From positions 496,001 through 560,000 of the forward strand of contig JAXHMB010000003.1 in the NCBI GenBank assembly GCA_034521755.1: a stretch of DNA of 64,000 nucleotides, written 5' to 3'. Below the pieces are notes generated by a model, which did no database searches, had not been told where the DNA came from, and saw only the letters and a list, made by a program, of their open reading frames with translations. Of the stretch, positions 30,599 through 39,676 are shown one piece after another. This DNA comes from JAXHMB01 sp034521755 (GTDB lineage: Bacteria > Bacteroidota > Rhodothermia > Balneolales > Balneolaceae). Within the stretch, counting starts at the first letter, position 1. Each line of letters starts with the position of its first letter. The translations under genes were made by a program, and so were the position numbers.

Positions 30599-30628
30599 GG
30601 GCACTTTCTTCGGAAAGTGCCTTTTTTT
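30599..30628 (+). terminator. Intrinsic terminator of susCD
   Basis: A perfect 9-bp stem, GGCACTTTC and GAAAGTGCC, closed by a stable TTCG tetraloop and followed by seven T residues, 25 nt after the susD stop. Confidence 0.92.
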
Positions 30629-30682
30629 ATTATCTTATGTTAACACATTGAAAAATGAATACACTTATACAATTTAACAAGT

Positions 30683-31210
30683 ATGGCTATGGAAACTTTC
30701 AAATTCTCGAACAATATTAAATTTAGCAGCCTTGCACTTTTCCTATTGGGAATTACTTTCTTTTTAGGCGGATGCTCAGCAGGATTGAACAGTGGAATTG
30801 ACAATACTTATACCCTTACACTGGGAGATGCTGAAGAACAGGGCGTTCAGGAGGTTGTAACAAGATTAAGGAACAATCACCATTATGAAATTGAGCGGAA
30901 TGATACGTACACCAGCGGAGAATCGCGTGTTACCACCTATTGGAAAAAGAGTCCTCCCTTTTCTAAGGATCCCAATTACAAGGCACAACAGGTTGAAACA
31001 CGTATTATACTAACTACAAGACTACGGTCCAGCCAAGGTTACCGGCTATTTCGTATCAAGTTTCAGGGTGAATACAGAGCACTGATGCCGACTGAAACCG
31101 GTGGAAGTGAATTTCAGAAAATGCCTTTAACTGAAGAAGCAGAAGATTACTTTAAAGACATTGCTTATGACCTTAAGGATCAAGTCTCAGGCAGTAGCCG
31201 TGGTTTCTAG
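30683..31210 (+). CDS. Small lipoprotein of unknown function
   Basis: No family recognised. A lipoprotein signal is clear: hydrophobic core FSSLALFLLGITFFL ending in lipobox LGGC at about residue 33 of the longest form. The mature part (about 140 residues) is predicted soluble with charged beta-type segments (TYTLTLGDAEEQGVQEVV, YRLFRIKFQGEYRALMP) and no repeat or metal motif. The ATG at 30683 and one at 30689 are both possible. It lies between two terminators, the susCD one upstream and its own downstream, so it is an independent transcript. It could be an outer-membrane or periplasmic accessory protein. Confidence 0.7.
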   Translation: MAMETFKFSNNIKFSSLALFLLGITFFLGGCSAGLNSGIDNTYTLTLGDAEEQGVQEVVTRLRNNHHYEIERNDTYTSGESRVTTYWKKSPPFSKDPNYKAQQVETRIILTTRLRSSQGYRLFRIKFQGEYRALMPTETGGSEFQKMPLTEEAEDYFKDIAYDLKDQVSGSSRGF

Positions 31211-31231
31211 GTTAAAATAAATAGGGACTTC

Positions 31232-31264
31232 AAAAGGCTCACAAATAAATGTGAGCCTTTTTTA
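31232..31264 (+). terminator. Terminator of the small lipoprotein gene
   Basis: Stem AAAAGGCTCAC / GTGAGCCTTTT with an 8-nt A-rich loop and a run of T. The A-run on the left means it could also stop the convergent FG-GAP gene. Confidence 0.88.
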
Positions 31265-31313
31265 TTGGCATCCGGTTTCAAGTCAGCATGTAAACTGGCA
31301 TATCTTACCTTTT

Positions 31314-34300
31314 CTAATTAACGATGTTGCCCTGCCTGTCAATTATAATATAAGATTGGTCTGCAGGCATACTTACATTCATCTCTTCGCCATTTGGCCA
31401 AATAATAGAAACAACATCAGGCACCTCGCTATACCCCAGAATCTGGGTAGATGAACTCTGACTTAAATAACCGGATCCAGCCTTTATCTCTCTGCGATAC
31501 GAAACAGGATTGCCATCTTTGTATAATCTCAACTTGGCTCCAATTGCTGAGGGGTTCTCTGATGGTCCCTCCAACCGAATACTGATCCCCCGGGCCGAAC
31601 CATTATTGGCATACAGTTTAGTTTCTGATCCATTTTTGAGTGACCACCAATCAGGTTTGCCATCTCTGTTATAATCACTTACAGCCGAGCCTCTTTGCTC
31701 ACCGTAAATTTCAATGCCCGATGAATCTGCTGAAATCGCATTAAAGCTTCCTGTACCATCACCCAGCATGAGCAGGCCCCGCCCTGCATCAGCACGCGTA
31801 TCTTCAATAGTACCGGCAAAGAAATTCTGGCTTATAAAAAGATCTTCCTTACCGTCAGTATTAAAATCTGCTACATTAATTCCAAAGCCTGTTGTAAGTT
31901 GTGCTTCAAGTGGTAATTCAACAGGAGAAAAGCTTCCGCCCTCATTAAAAAAGACAACAGAAGAAAATGTATTGGCGCTTACCCAGCTAAAATTCTCAAG
32001 GCTTATGCCTAAAATTTGATCTATGGTTTGATTGCTGTATTGTTCATGGCTTTGATTCTGCTCCTTAACAAGGTAAATTCACTTCCCAATTTGCTTAAGT
32101 CTTCTAAAAGGAACCCAACCCCGAAGCTCATTACTATAGCCTGCCTCTATAATGCTTGTTGGTTTTGCAGCATAGGAATAATAAAACAATCTTACTTCTT
32201 TGCCTGAATCCCTGATAAAGCGATAATACTTATTATTTTTGCCTGCATTGGTCAATACCAGATCCATTCTGCCATCATTGTTGAAATCACCGGTATTCAC
32301 ACCATTCCAGAGTCCATAATAACTGCTGAGTCCCCACGATTCTGTAGCATCAGAAAATGTGCCCTCGTTATTTATCAACAGAAGCGGCGTATTCCATTCA
32401 CGAGCCAGGATTAAATCAGGCCAACCGTCACTGTTAACATCACTGAAGACTGCCCCGCTAATCATGCCAATAGACTGCAGCCTATTTGATGAATCATACC
32501 GATACTTGCCATCTTCATTCAAAAGAAGCCATGAAGAGGCAGGAAGCAGGATATTTCAATGGGTAAATCTTCCTCCTATGAAGAGGTCCAAGATCCCCGT
32601 CTTTATCATAATCTGCAGAGGCCATCGGTCCCAAGGCTTCTTTTCTATTCAGTAAAATCGAAGCATCTATTTCTGTATCAACTGATCCGGTCATTTTGGC
32701 CATGTTTACCAAAATAGAATCCGTTGATGTCTCATAATTAAATGGAGCCATCAAGACTGTAGATTTATCCTGTTGGTTTAATGCGAGCACAGAATTTACA
32801 TCATTCTGAGAACCGGCTTGCTGAGAAATTGTTTTCTCGACAAAGGTATTCCCATTATTATTTTCAAAAACAGAGACACTGCCCCCTTTACCTGAACCGA
32901 TAATCAGCTCGTCAAAGCCATCGTCGTTTAAATCTGCCCAACTTATCCCCGGCCCTGACTGGCTCAACCTATAGGGCAATAAAGATTGCTTTTGCTCGAA
33001 ATCATTGAAATACTCTTCTGTATGAGTATGGTCCAAACAGCTCACTCTTATCAACAAATAAAGGCTGCTTTCCTGACGAGTTGGAATCAGACTCTTTTGG
33101 TTGTTGGGCCGACAGGTCAGATTTACTGAATTCATAGATTCGATTTGCCTGCAGGTTATCTATTGTTGATACCGTGCCATCGTACCATGTAATTTTAATG
33201 CTTATAGGCACAGATGAAGCTGCAAAAGAATATATCTGTTCAGAGCTGGAGAGGTAAGTACCTCCTCCACTTACTTCCTTTGATTGTCTTATCCCGCCGG
33301 TCACTTCAATGGTAGATCCTATAGCCTGTGTATTGGTACTGTCTCCTATCAGTCTTACACCAATTCGGTCAGCTCTTGTCGTGTTTTTGAAAAGACCCGC
33401 TTTCCCATTTAATCTATTCATAACCAAATCCAAGTCACCGTCATTGTCAAAATCAGCTGTTGCAAGACCTTGTGAAATATCTTTTCCTTCAAATCCCCAA
33501 TCAGCACTTTTATCAGAGAACGTTAAGTCCCCATTATTTTTGAAAACAATATTTGTCTGCTCCAGTGAAGGATATTGCAACATAACCTGGGTAGGATCAA
33601 TCTGATTCTGAGCAATCTTTCTTTGCAACTCATTATTGGCATCCAAATCCTGGCTGTCATAATAATTGCCATTCGTAATAATAATGTCTTCATGTCCATC
33701 AAGATCTACGTCAGCAAAAATTGAGCCCCAAGTCCAGTTGGATGACTTTACCCCTGCGTAGTCCGTAATATTTGAAAAAGTAGCATCCCCTCGATTCAAC
33801 ATAAGCGTATTACCAACATACTGCGGCCGATTCTCAATTGCACCTACCGGCTCCGGCAGTGGGATCATGGTACCGAGGTGTTTAAGCTTATTACTCTGTT
33901 TTTGAGCCAGCATTTCTGCTATGAAAATATCCGTTGAACCATCCTTATTTAAGTCGGCATTATCAACTGACATTGAAGAAAGACTGGTGTGTCGGACAGC
34001 CGTTCTTTCCAGTGCTTTAAATGTACCGTCTTTTTGATTGATCCAAATTCTATCCGGACTCTCGAAATCATTACACACATAAAGATCTTGATATCCATCA
34101 TCATTTATATCAAAAAACTTGGCATGAAGACCCCAGTCCTTAAGTTCTCCAACAGCATTTCCCGACTGATCTTTAAAAATCCCCGAATCCATAGTCTTTT
34201 TAGTAAAATTGCCTTTACCATCATTTATATAAAGCAAGTCTGACTCACCTGTTTCAAATCTAAGTACAAACTCCCCCCTCTCTTCCAGTACATAATGATC

Positions 34301-35024
34301 TTTAAATTGCTCTCTAATAGAAAACTCATCTCCTTCTTGCTTCACAATATCATCAAACATGCGCTTGGTTGGATAAATGTCTTTAGCTGACCGTGCTTTA
34401 TAATTTGTGATATAAATATCCAGGTCACCATCTTTCTCAATATCTGAAATGGCAATAGAATGGCTCCCATATTTCTCCGATCCCGGAAATGGATTAGATT
34501 TTTGAGTAAAATTTCCTTCCCCATCATTTATAAACAAAGTGTTTCCATTAGCTAAAGTGGTTACAATCAAATCTAAATCACTGTCACCATCTATATCGGC
34601 AAACGCTACACCGGTAGAGTACTTGCCATCCATTGAAAGTCCTGTCCCTGCCTCTTGAGTGACATCCTGAAATTTCCAATTACCCTGATTTAGGTAAAGC
34701 GCATTGTTTCCGTCAATATTAGCAAAATATACATCCGTCAGACCGTCATTATTGATATCACCTGCAGCTACACCCGAACCATTAATAAGAACCCTGTTTC
34801 TGCTGACCTGTTCTTTAGTTACTACGTTCTCGAATTGAATACCTGAATTAGCCGGTGCGATTTCTTGAATACCCTGTTGACTCAGAAAAGGACCATCCCA
34901 TTTCAACTGTCTTCCAGCGGTAGCCATCTTCTTCAACCCATTCCTTCGGTGTTTGAGAAGAACAAGCGTTAATTAGTATTACCGTTATAAATAACAAAAA
35001 CAGACTTTGGGTTAACTTATACAT
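31314..35024 (-). pseudogene. FG-GAP/VCBS repeat lipoprotein with ASPIC/UnbV domains (CRTAC1-like), several breaks
   Basis: The natural start is the ATG at 35024-35022, giving a signal with Cys in ILINACSSQ and then PKEWVEEDGYRWK. A one-base shift near 34910 leads into the main frame (to 33002). Repeats of the calcium-binding type DxNxDGxxD occur throughout (DINNDGLTDVYFA, DIDGDSDLDLIV, DVDLDGHEDIII, DLNDDGFDELII, DFNTDGKEDLFI). An ASPIC/UnbV-like segment lies at 33.1-33.3 kb and another at the C terminus (IIWPNGEEMNV). Further shifts are near 33030 and 32530; an in-frame TGA occurs at 32079-32081. Joined length is about 1,230 residues, normal for these Bacteroidota surface proteins. Probably a secreted or surface-attached beta-propeller protein; function unknown. 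Confidence 0.8.
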
Positions 35025-35168
35025 ATGCAGGCCTTAATTAATGGTCGGTGTAAATTTAAAGAAGTGAAAATAATAATAGTTCATGTAAATCAGAGAAGGA
35101 AAAGACTTGAAAATTATTTCAACCCTATTATCAGATAATACCTAAATATTGTAATTTTTGCTATCCAA

Positions 35169-36329
35169 CTACATATGACGTGGTAACTGAGAAGGAATTC
35201 GAACCAGCACTTCATAGTTTAAATAATTGGTCATTTCACTGAACGAGGCTACCGTTATCTCTTGATCTCCCTGCCGGCCTATAATTACAACCTCATCTCC
35301 TTTCTTTGTTTCGGGTATATCCGTCACGTCAATCGTAAGCATGTTCATGTTTACCAATCCGGCAACAGGGGCACGTTCTCCATTGACCAGCACAATGCCC
35401 ACATTTGTGAGGTTACGGCCAAAACCATGACTGTAGCCAATGGGCACAGTGGCAATGATTTGATCCCGGCTTGTGAGATAGGTATTGCCATAGCCAACAA
35501 ATTCTCCGGCCGGTACCTCTTTAGTGCTCATCACTTTGCTTTTCCAGGTCATGATACGCTTTAAAGGATCTTTGTGCTTCTGGTCAATGTCTTCGTACTT
35601 CTTTACAAAGTTCATATAAGTTTCACGATTAGGCCAAAAGCCATACTGAGCAATTCCTATGCGCACCATGTCCATCGTGGTCTCCGGATAATTCAAAGTT
35701 GAAGCAGAACAGGCCGTATGCTTTATTTTGGGACGAATACCCGCCTCTTCAATTTCTTGACAGTACTTCTTGAAGTTTTCAATCTGCTTCTTCACGCGCA
35801 CATGATTACTTACGCTTTCAGCTCCGGCATAATGGGTACATAAGCCATCCACTGAAAGATGCTTCTCATTTTTTTTGATCAGCTCAATAGCTTTATTAAG
35901 CATGCTGTTCTGCAATCCAAGTCGATTCATGCCTGTCTCAAGGTGCAAGTGCATACGTGCTTTTTTGCCTACCTCTTTAGCTTCCCTGATTGCAGCTTTT
36001 AGCCTGTCCAGCTCAAAAATATAGAAGGATATATCTTTTTCAATGGCCCAGTCCAACTCGGTGTCTTCAATCATGCCCATGATCATAATATGACTGTCCG
36101 GTTTTATCTTGGCTTCACAGGCTTTTTTAGCCTCATCAGCACTGAATACACCAAAATGCCGGATACCGCATTCTTCGGCCATAGGCACAAACTGTTCAAT
36201 GCCGTGACCATAAGCATTTCCCTTAATAACCGAACAAAAGATGGTGTCCCCTCCGATATACTCCTTTAAAAAACGAATATTTTGTTCTAAAGCTGATTTA
36301 CTCAGCTCAATATGTGAGGGATGAACCAT
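35169..36329 (-). CDS. Alanine racemase family enzyme (second copy)
   Basis: Fold-type III PLP racemase of 386 residues. The Schiff-base Lys36 is in SVIKGNAYGHG, the block LETGMNRLGL is the usual substrate strand, and a catalytic tyrosine is in FVGYGNTYL. It differs clearly from the copy at 5.1-6.1 kb, with an insertion around residues 215-235 (WPNRETYMNFVKKYEDIDQ). Its ATG overlaps the M20 amidohydrolase stop by one base, so the two are translationally coupled. Context (amidohydrolase, M23 peptidase, another racemase, amino-acid aminotransferases) suggests a catabolic or broad-specificity amino-acid racemase rather than cell-wall alanine supply. This role is an inference. Confidence 0.88.
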   Translation of the reverse strand: MVHPSHIELSKSALEQNIRFLKEYIGGDTIFCSVIKGNAYGHGIEQFVPMAEECGIRHFGVFSADEAKKACEAKIKPDSHIMIMGMIEDTELDWAIEKDISFYIFELDRLKAAIREAKEVGKKARMHLHLETGMNRLGLQNSMLNKAIELIKKNEKHLSVDGLCTHYAGAESVSNHVRVKKQIENFKKYCQEIEEAGIRPKIKHTACSASTLNYPETTMDMVRIGIAQYGFWPNRETYMNFVKKYEDIDQKHKDPLKRIMTWKSKVMSTKEVPAGEFVGYGNTYLTSRDQIIATVPIGYSHGFGRNLTNVGIVLVNGERAPVAGLVNMNMLTIDVTDIPETKKGDEVVIIGRQGDQEITVASFSEMTNYLNYEVLVRIPSQLPRHM

Positions 36330-37465
36330 TACTTCCTATTCTTTTGAATTTTGTTAATAATTCCTACGAACATTTCTACACCTGCAGGTATAATTTCATC
36401 AGGGAAATCATAATCTGAGGCGTGCAAGCTGGACTGATTGACTCCGGAGCCCAGTCCAAACATCGCACCGGGAATCTGCTTTGTAAAATGCCCAAAATCT
36501 TCTGACCAGCTAAACGGGGTTTGCTTGCGCTTAATGCTCATGCCCTTATCCTCAGCCACTTGCCTGATAATGGAGGTCATTTCAACATCATTTTTTGTAG
36601 CTGCAAAAGCTTCTACCCATTCGGTATCAATTGCTAAATTGTATGTAGCAGCCAGTCCTTTGGATATCTTCGAGGCTTTCTCTTTCATTTTTTCCAATAG
36701 CTCATCATCATAGGTTCTCAGCGTTGCCATCACCTCGGCATATCCCGGGGATGTACCAAAAGCTCTCTCACCCAACCTGGCATGAATAACGGTAACCTTG
36801 GCAGCATCATCCAGGGAAGCATCAAACTGTGGAATCGCTGAAAGAGATTGTACCAGCTGCGCCATGGCAAGTGCCGGGCTTTTACCCTGCTCGGGGTGTG
36901 CGGCGTGGGACGTTGCTCCTTTAAAGCGAGCAATAAAACCTACCGAGGCAGCGGCAAATACGTCCTCTTTTACTACAACCGTATTCTTTTCATATCCGGG
37001 CAGATTATGAAGGGCAAAAATATAATCAGGCTGAAGCTCCTTAAATTTTTCATCCTCTAAAACCTGCTGTGCCCCTTCTCCGGTCTCCTCTGCCGGTTGA
37101 AAAAGCAAATACACATTCCCGGCCAAAGCGCTTTGTTCTTTAAGATGTTTTGCCACCCCACAGATAATTGCCATATGTCCATCATGGCCGCATTTATGTC
37201 CCGTATCTTTATCACTGGACTTGTATTTGAAATCATTTTCCTCTGGAATAGGCAGGGCATCCAGCTCGCACCGCAGCATCACTGACGGGCCATCCTTGCT
37301 ACCTTTGTAACACGCTGCAATTCCATGGCCACCAACTCCTGTTATCAGCTCATCAGGATTTGTAGTGGCAAGAAATTCTTTAATCTTTTTTGCCGTCTTT
37401 TTTTCCTTTCCCGAGACTTCAGCTAATTGATGAAGCTCCCGGCGAACCTTTGTAAGTTCTTCCAT
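36329..37465 (-). CDS. M20-family amidohydrolase
   Basis: Cytoplasmic metalloamidase of the M20D group (N-acyl-amino-acid amidohydrolase / hippurate hydrolase-like), 378 residues without a signal peptide. Metal ligands are seen in HKCGHDGH (Cys92, His94) and QPAEETGEGA, with a further histidine in ALHNLPG and SSLHASDYDFPDE near the C terminus. The dimerisation domain lies at about residues 180-290 (GFIARFKGATSHAAHPEQGKSP). It probably removes an acyl group from an amino acid or dipeptide; the substrate is not shown. It is coupled to the racemase that follows and separated by a terminator hairpin from the M23 peptidase before it. Confidence 0.9.
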   Translation of the reverse strand: MEELTKVRRELHQLAEVSGKEKKTAKKIKEFLATTNPDELITGVGGHGIAACYKGSKDGPSVMLRCELDALPIPEENDFKYKSSDKDTGHKCGHDGHMAIICGVAKHLKEQSALAGNVYLLFQPAEETGEGAQQVLEDEKFKELQPDYIFALHNLPGYEKNTVVVKEDVFAAASVGFIARFKGATSHAAHPEQGKSPALAMAQLVQSLSAIPQFDASLDDAAKVTVIHARLGERAFGTSPGYAEVMATLRTYDDELLEKMKEKASKISKGLAATYNLAIDTEWVEAFAATKNDVEMTSIIRQVAEDKGMSIKRKQTPFSWSEDFGHFTKQIPGAMFGLGSGVNQSSLHASDYDFPDEIIPAGVEMFVGIINKIQKNRK

Positions 37466-37493
37466 AAATTAACTTTCTGTGCAAGCTTAAATA

Positions 37494-37518
37494 GAAAAAA
37501 GCAGCTTCCGGGGCTGCT
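37494..37518 (-). terminator. Terminator between M23 peptidase and M20 amidohydrolase genes
   Basis: On the minus strand, AGCAGC, a 7-nt loop, GCTGCT and a run of six T. It sits 26-50 nt after the M23 stop. The six-pair stem is short, so partial read-through to the M20-racemase pair is likely. Confidence 0.6.
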
Positions 37519-37543
37519 GCGTTCACTTTCCAAGTAACAAAAA

Positions 37544-38140
37544 TCAGAATAAATTCCCCAGGACCAATTTAGGGTCCGGATAGGTCTCCAGAGCTGAAGC
37601 ATGGTCAGCATCAGATACCACCCCGGGCATATCTGCTTCTTTTGGGTCTTTCCAGCTCAACTGAAAATGCAGGTGCGGAATCCACCCACCGTTCTCTTCT
37701 TTGGCACCCAATTCTCCAATTTTTTCTCCGGCTGTAATCAGATCCCCTGCTTCTACCCTTTCCGGTGAAGCCTTGGAGAGGTGTCCATACAGGGCAAACA
37801 ACGTCTCATCACCCAGCTCATGTACCGTAACAATGGTACCGCCATAATCGCCCTGCCGATCATTATCTCCGGCATAGGCCACTTTCCCATCGCAGAAAGC
37901 ATATACCGGCTGGCCGGCATCAGCCCAAATGTCAATACCCATGTGAATATAGCGTTTTCCTTCAAAATGAGGAGCCAAATACATGCCCTTTCGCTTTTCG
38001 TTGTATCCACCGGCACCCCACTCTATGGCCTCAAGTTTTTCTTCATCAGCTCCATTACTTAGATCTACCTGTTGCATTTTTTTAGGATAGTCCATGATTG
38101 GGGCAAAAGAAAAAGAAGAAAGGTCCGTTCGCTCACTCAT
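37544..38140 (-). CDS. M23-family metallopeptidase without signal peptide
   Basis: A LytM-type zinc endopeptidase domain of 198 residues. The zinc ligands and catalytic residues are all present: His66 and Asp70 (HMGID), His120 (YGHL) and His156/His158 (HLHF). The N terminus (MSERTDLSSFSF...) is not hydrophobic, so unlike most M23 proteins it has no visible export signal. Its ATG overlaps the stop of the upstream racemase as ATGA, showing translational coupling. In this position it could process cell-wall or other peptides inside the cell, or be exported by another route. Alternatively it is a non-peptidase relative, but the active site argues against that. Confidence 0.87.
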   Translation of the reverse strand: MSERTDLSSFSFAPIMDYPKKMQQVDLSNGADEEKLEAIEWGAGGYNEKRKGMYLAPHFEGKRYIHMGIDIWADAGQPVYAFCDGKVAYAGDNDRQGDYGGTIVTVHELGDETLFALYGHLSKASPERVEAGDLITAGEKIGELGAKEENGGWIPHLHFQLSWKDPKEADMPGVVSDADHASALETYPDPKLVLGNLF

Positions 38141-39207
38141 TCTACAATCTTGTCAATATAATCGGAGTTCATTATCCCCAGTGCTCCCATGTATTTCATG
38201 CGAAAGCGAATAAAATCACCGACTTGGTAATCGTTTTTGTTATCTCCCACATCCAGAATGAGCATGTCGGAGCTGGCATCGGCTATTCGAACGTCATCAT
38301 GCACATTTATCAAGTGGTCCGGATTAATATCCAGGTAACCGATATCCAATATAGCCCGGTATGAGGTTTCTCCATATTTTTCTTTATCAATAGATGTTAC
38401 CTTGCCCTGTGGGTTTTTGCCCAGATCTCCGCTGGGCACTTTGGGCTTTTCAGCTATTTCTATGACTTGCGAATAAAGCTCCAGCACATCGTTATGCATG
38501 CCCGGGATCGTTCCATCTGCAAACAAATCTTTTCCGAAGAAGAGTGCTTCCCCCACCCTGAAGTGGTTGATGCCTTTGGGCAGCTGGTTCCTAAGCAAGA
38601 GTGGAATGGTAACCGTAGTCCCTCCCGACACCAACGGGATATCTTTATCAAACTGCAGTTCAATAATCTGCTTGTACAAGGCCAGCTGAATAAGTTTGTC
38701 TTCATCCGGCATTACTCCATGCATGCAGTTTAAATTAGTACCAATACCAATGACTTCAAGCGCCGGCAAATCAAAAACCTTTTCATAAAAGTCGATGAGA
38801 TCATCGCGCATCACTCCTTCGCGCAGATCTCCCATCTCAATCATTACAATTACTTTGTGCACGGTATCCTGCCGCTGGGCTTCCTCAGAAAGAGCATGCA
38901 GGGTGGATAACTCGGTATTAAGGCTGGCGTCAGCATACTTAACAACCGATTCAATAATATCTCTTGGGGGCGGTTTTATATAAATGGTAAGAACTTCGGG
39001 ATCAATCTCTTTTATTTTTTTAAGATTGCTAATCCTGGAATCATGCATTTCACCAATGCCCAGGTCGACCACCTCTTTCAAGAAATCGGCATGGCCACAA
39101 AGCAGCTTCGTAGTGATGCCCCATTTAATATCATTCTCCTTAAACATATTATCCAGAAAACGATAATTATCCCGGAGCTTGTCGCGATATAACTTTAAAT
39201 AGGCCAT
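38137..39207 (-). CDS. Alanine/ornithine racemase family PLP enzyme
   Basis: Fold-type III PLP enzyme of 356 residues with the alanine-racemase N-terminal barrel. The likely Schiff-base lysine is Lys34 in WGITTKLLCGH; other family blocks are IEMGDLREGVM, GIGTNLNCM and VSGGTTVTIP, with a C-terminal GALGIMNSDYI. This pattern is the one annotated as alanine/ornithine racemase, a family that includes the clostridial D-ornithine racemase; it is not the Alr/DadX type. It lies 2 nt after the GNAT stop and overlaps the M23 gene. With ornithine aminotransferase divergently placed 2 kb away, ornithine is a reasonable substrate guess, but lysine or other diamino acids are equally possible. Confidence 0.82.
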   Translation of the reverse strand: MAYLKLYRDKLRDNYRFLDNMFKENDIKWGITTKLLCGHADFLKEVVDLGIGEMHDSRISNLKKIKEIDPEVLTIYIKPPPRDIIESVVKYADASLNTELSTLHALSEEAQRQDTVHKVIVMIEMGDLREGVMRDDLIDFYEKVFDLPALEVIGIGTNLNCMHGVMPDEDKLIQLALYKQIIELQFDKDIPLVSGGTTVTIPLLLRNQLPKGINHFRVGEALFFGKDLFADGTIPGMHNDVLELYSQVIEIAEKPKVPSGDLGKNPQGKVTSIDKEKYGETSYRAILDIGYLDINPDHLINVHDDVRIADASSDMLILDVGDNKNDYQVGDFIRFRMKYMGALGIMNSDYIDKIVE

Positions 39208-39209
39208 AC

Positions 39210-39653
39210 CTACTTGTTAAGTCTCATTTCTAAATACTTGTTTGTAAATCCGTACTTTTCATAAAGGTGAACAGCCGGATTATCAGGTTCAACATGCAGG
39301 GCTATATCACCTTCTGTGGCTTCGATAATACGCTCCATTAACTGCTTGCCAATACCCTGCCCCCGGTACGAAGCATCCACGGCAATATAAACCAAAATAT
39401 GCTCGGGAATAAAACCGCCCATATTTGTATGATTGATGATAACTGAGCCTACAATGTTATCGTCATCATAAGCAACCAGGATAAAACCATCCTGGCCTTC
39501 GCCATCTCCATAGGCATAAGCTATGCAGCGCAGTATACTTTCCTTTTTATCACCATACTCATCGAGGTGACTATAAAGGAACTCAGCAATGTCGTCACGA
39601 CTGAATCCTGTCGGATTCTTGTCATCAGATTCAATTATGGAATATTTAATCAT
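39210..39653 (-). CDS. GNAT-family N-acetyltransferase
   Basis: Acetyl-CoA-dependent N-acetyltransferase of 147 residues. The acetyl-CoA-binding motif is in VDASYRGQGIGKQLMERII, with the family's late NPAVHLYEKYGF block. It is cytoplasmic. It lies between the symporter and the alanine/ornithine-type racemase, 2 nt from the latter, so it is part of the operon. It may acetylate an amino acid or amine that the downstream M20 amidohydrolase can deacylate; this link is an inference. Confidence 0.88.
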   Translation of the reverse strand: MIKYSIIESDDKNPTGFSRDDIAEFLYSHLDEYGDKKESILRCIAYAYGDGEGQDGFILVAYDDDNIVGSVIINHTNMGGFIPEHILVYIAVDASYRGQGIGKQLMERIIEATEGDIALHVEPDNPAVHLYEKYGFTNKYLEMRLNK

Positions 39654-39676
39654 ATAAACTGCTAATCGTTGAATTT

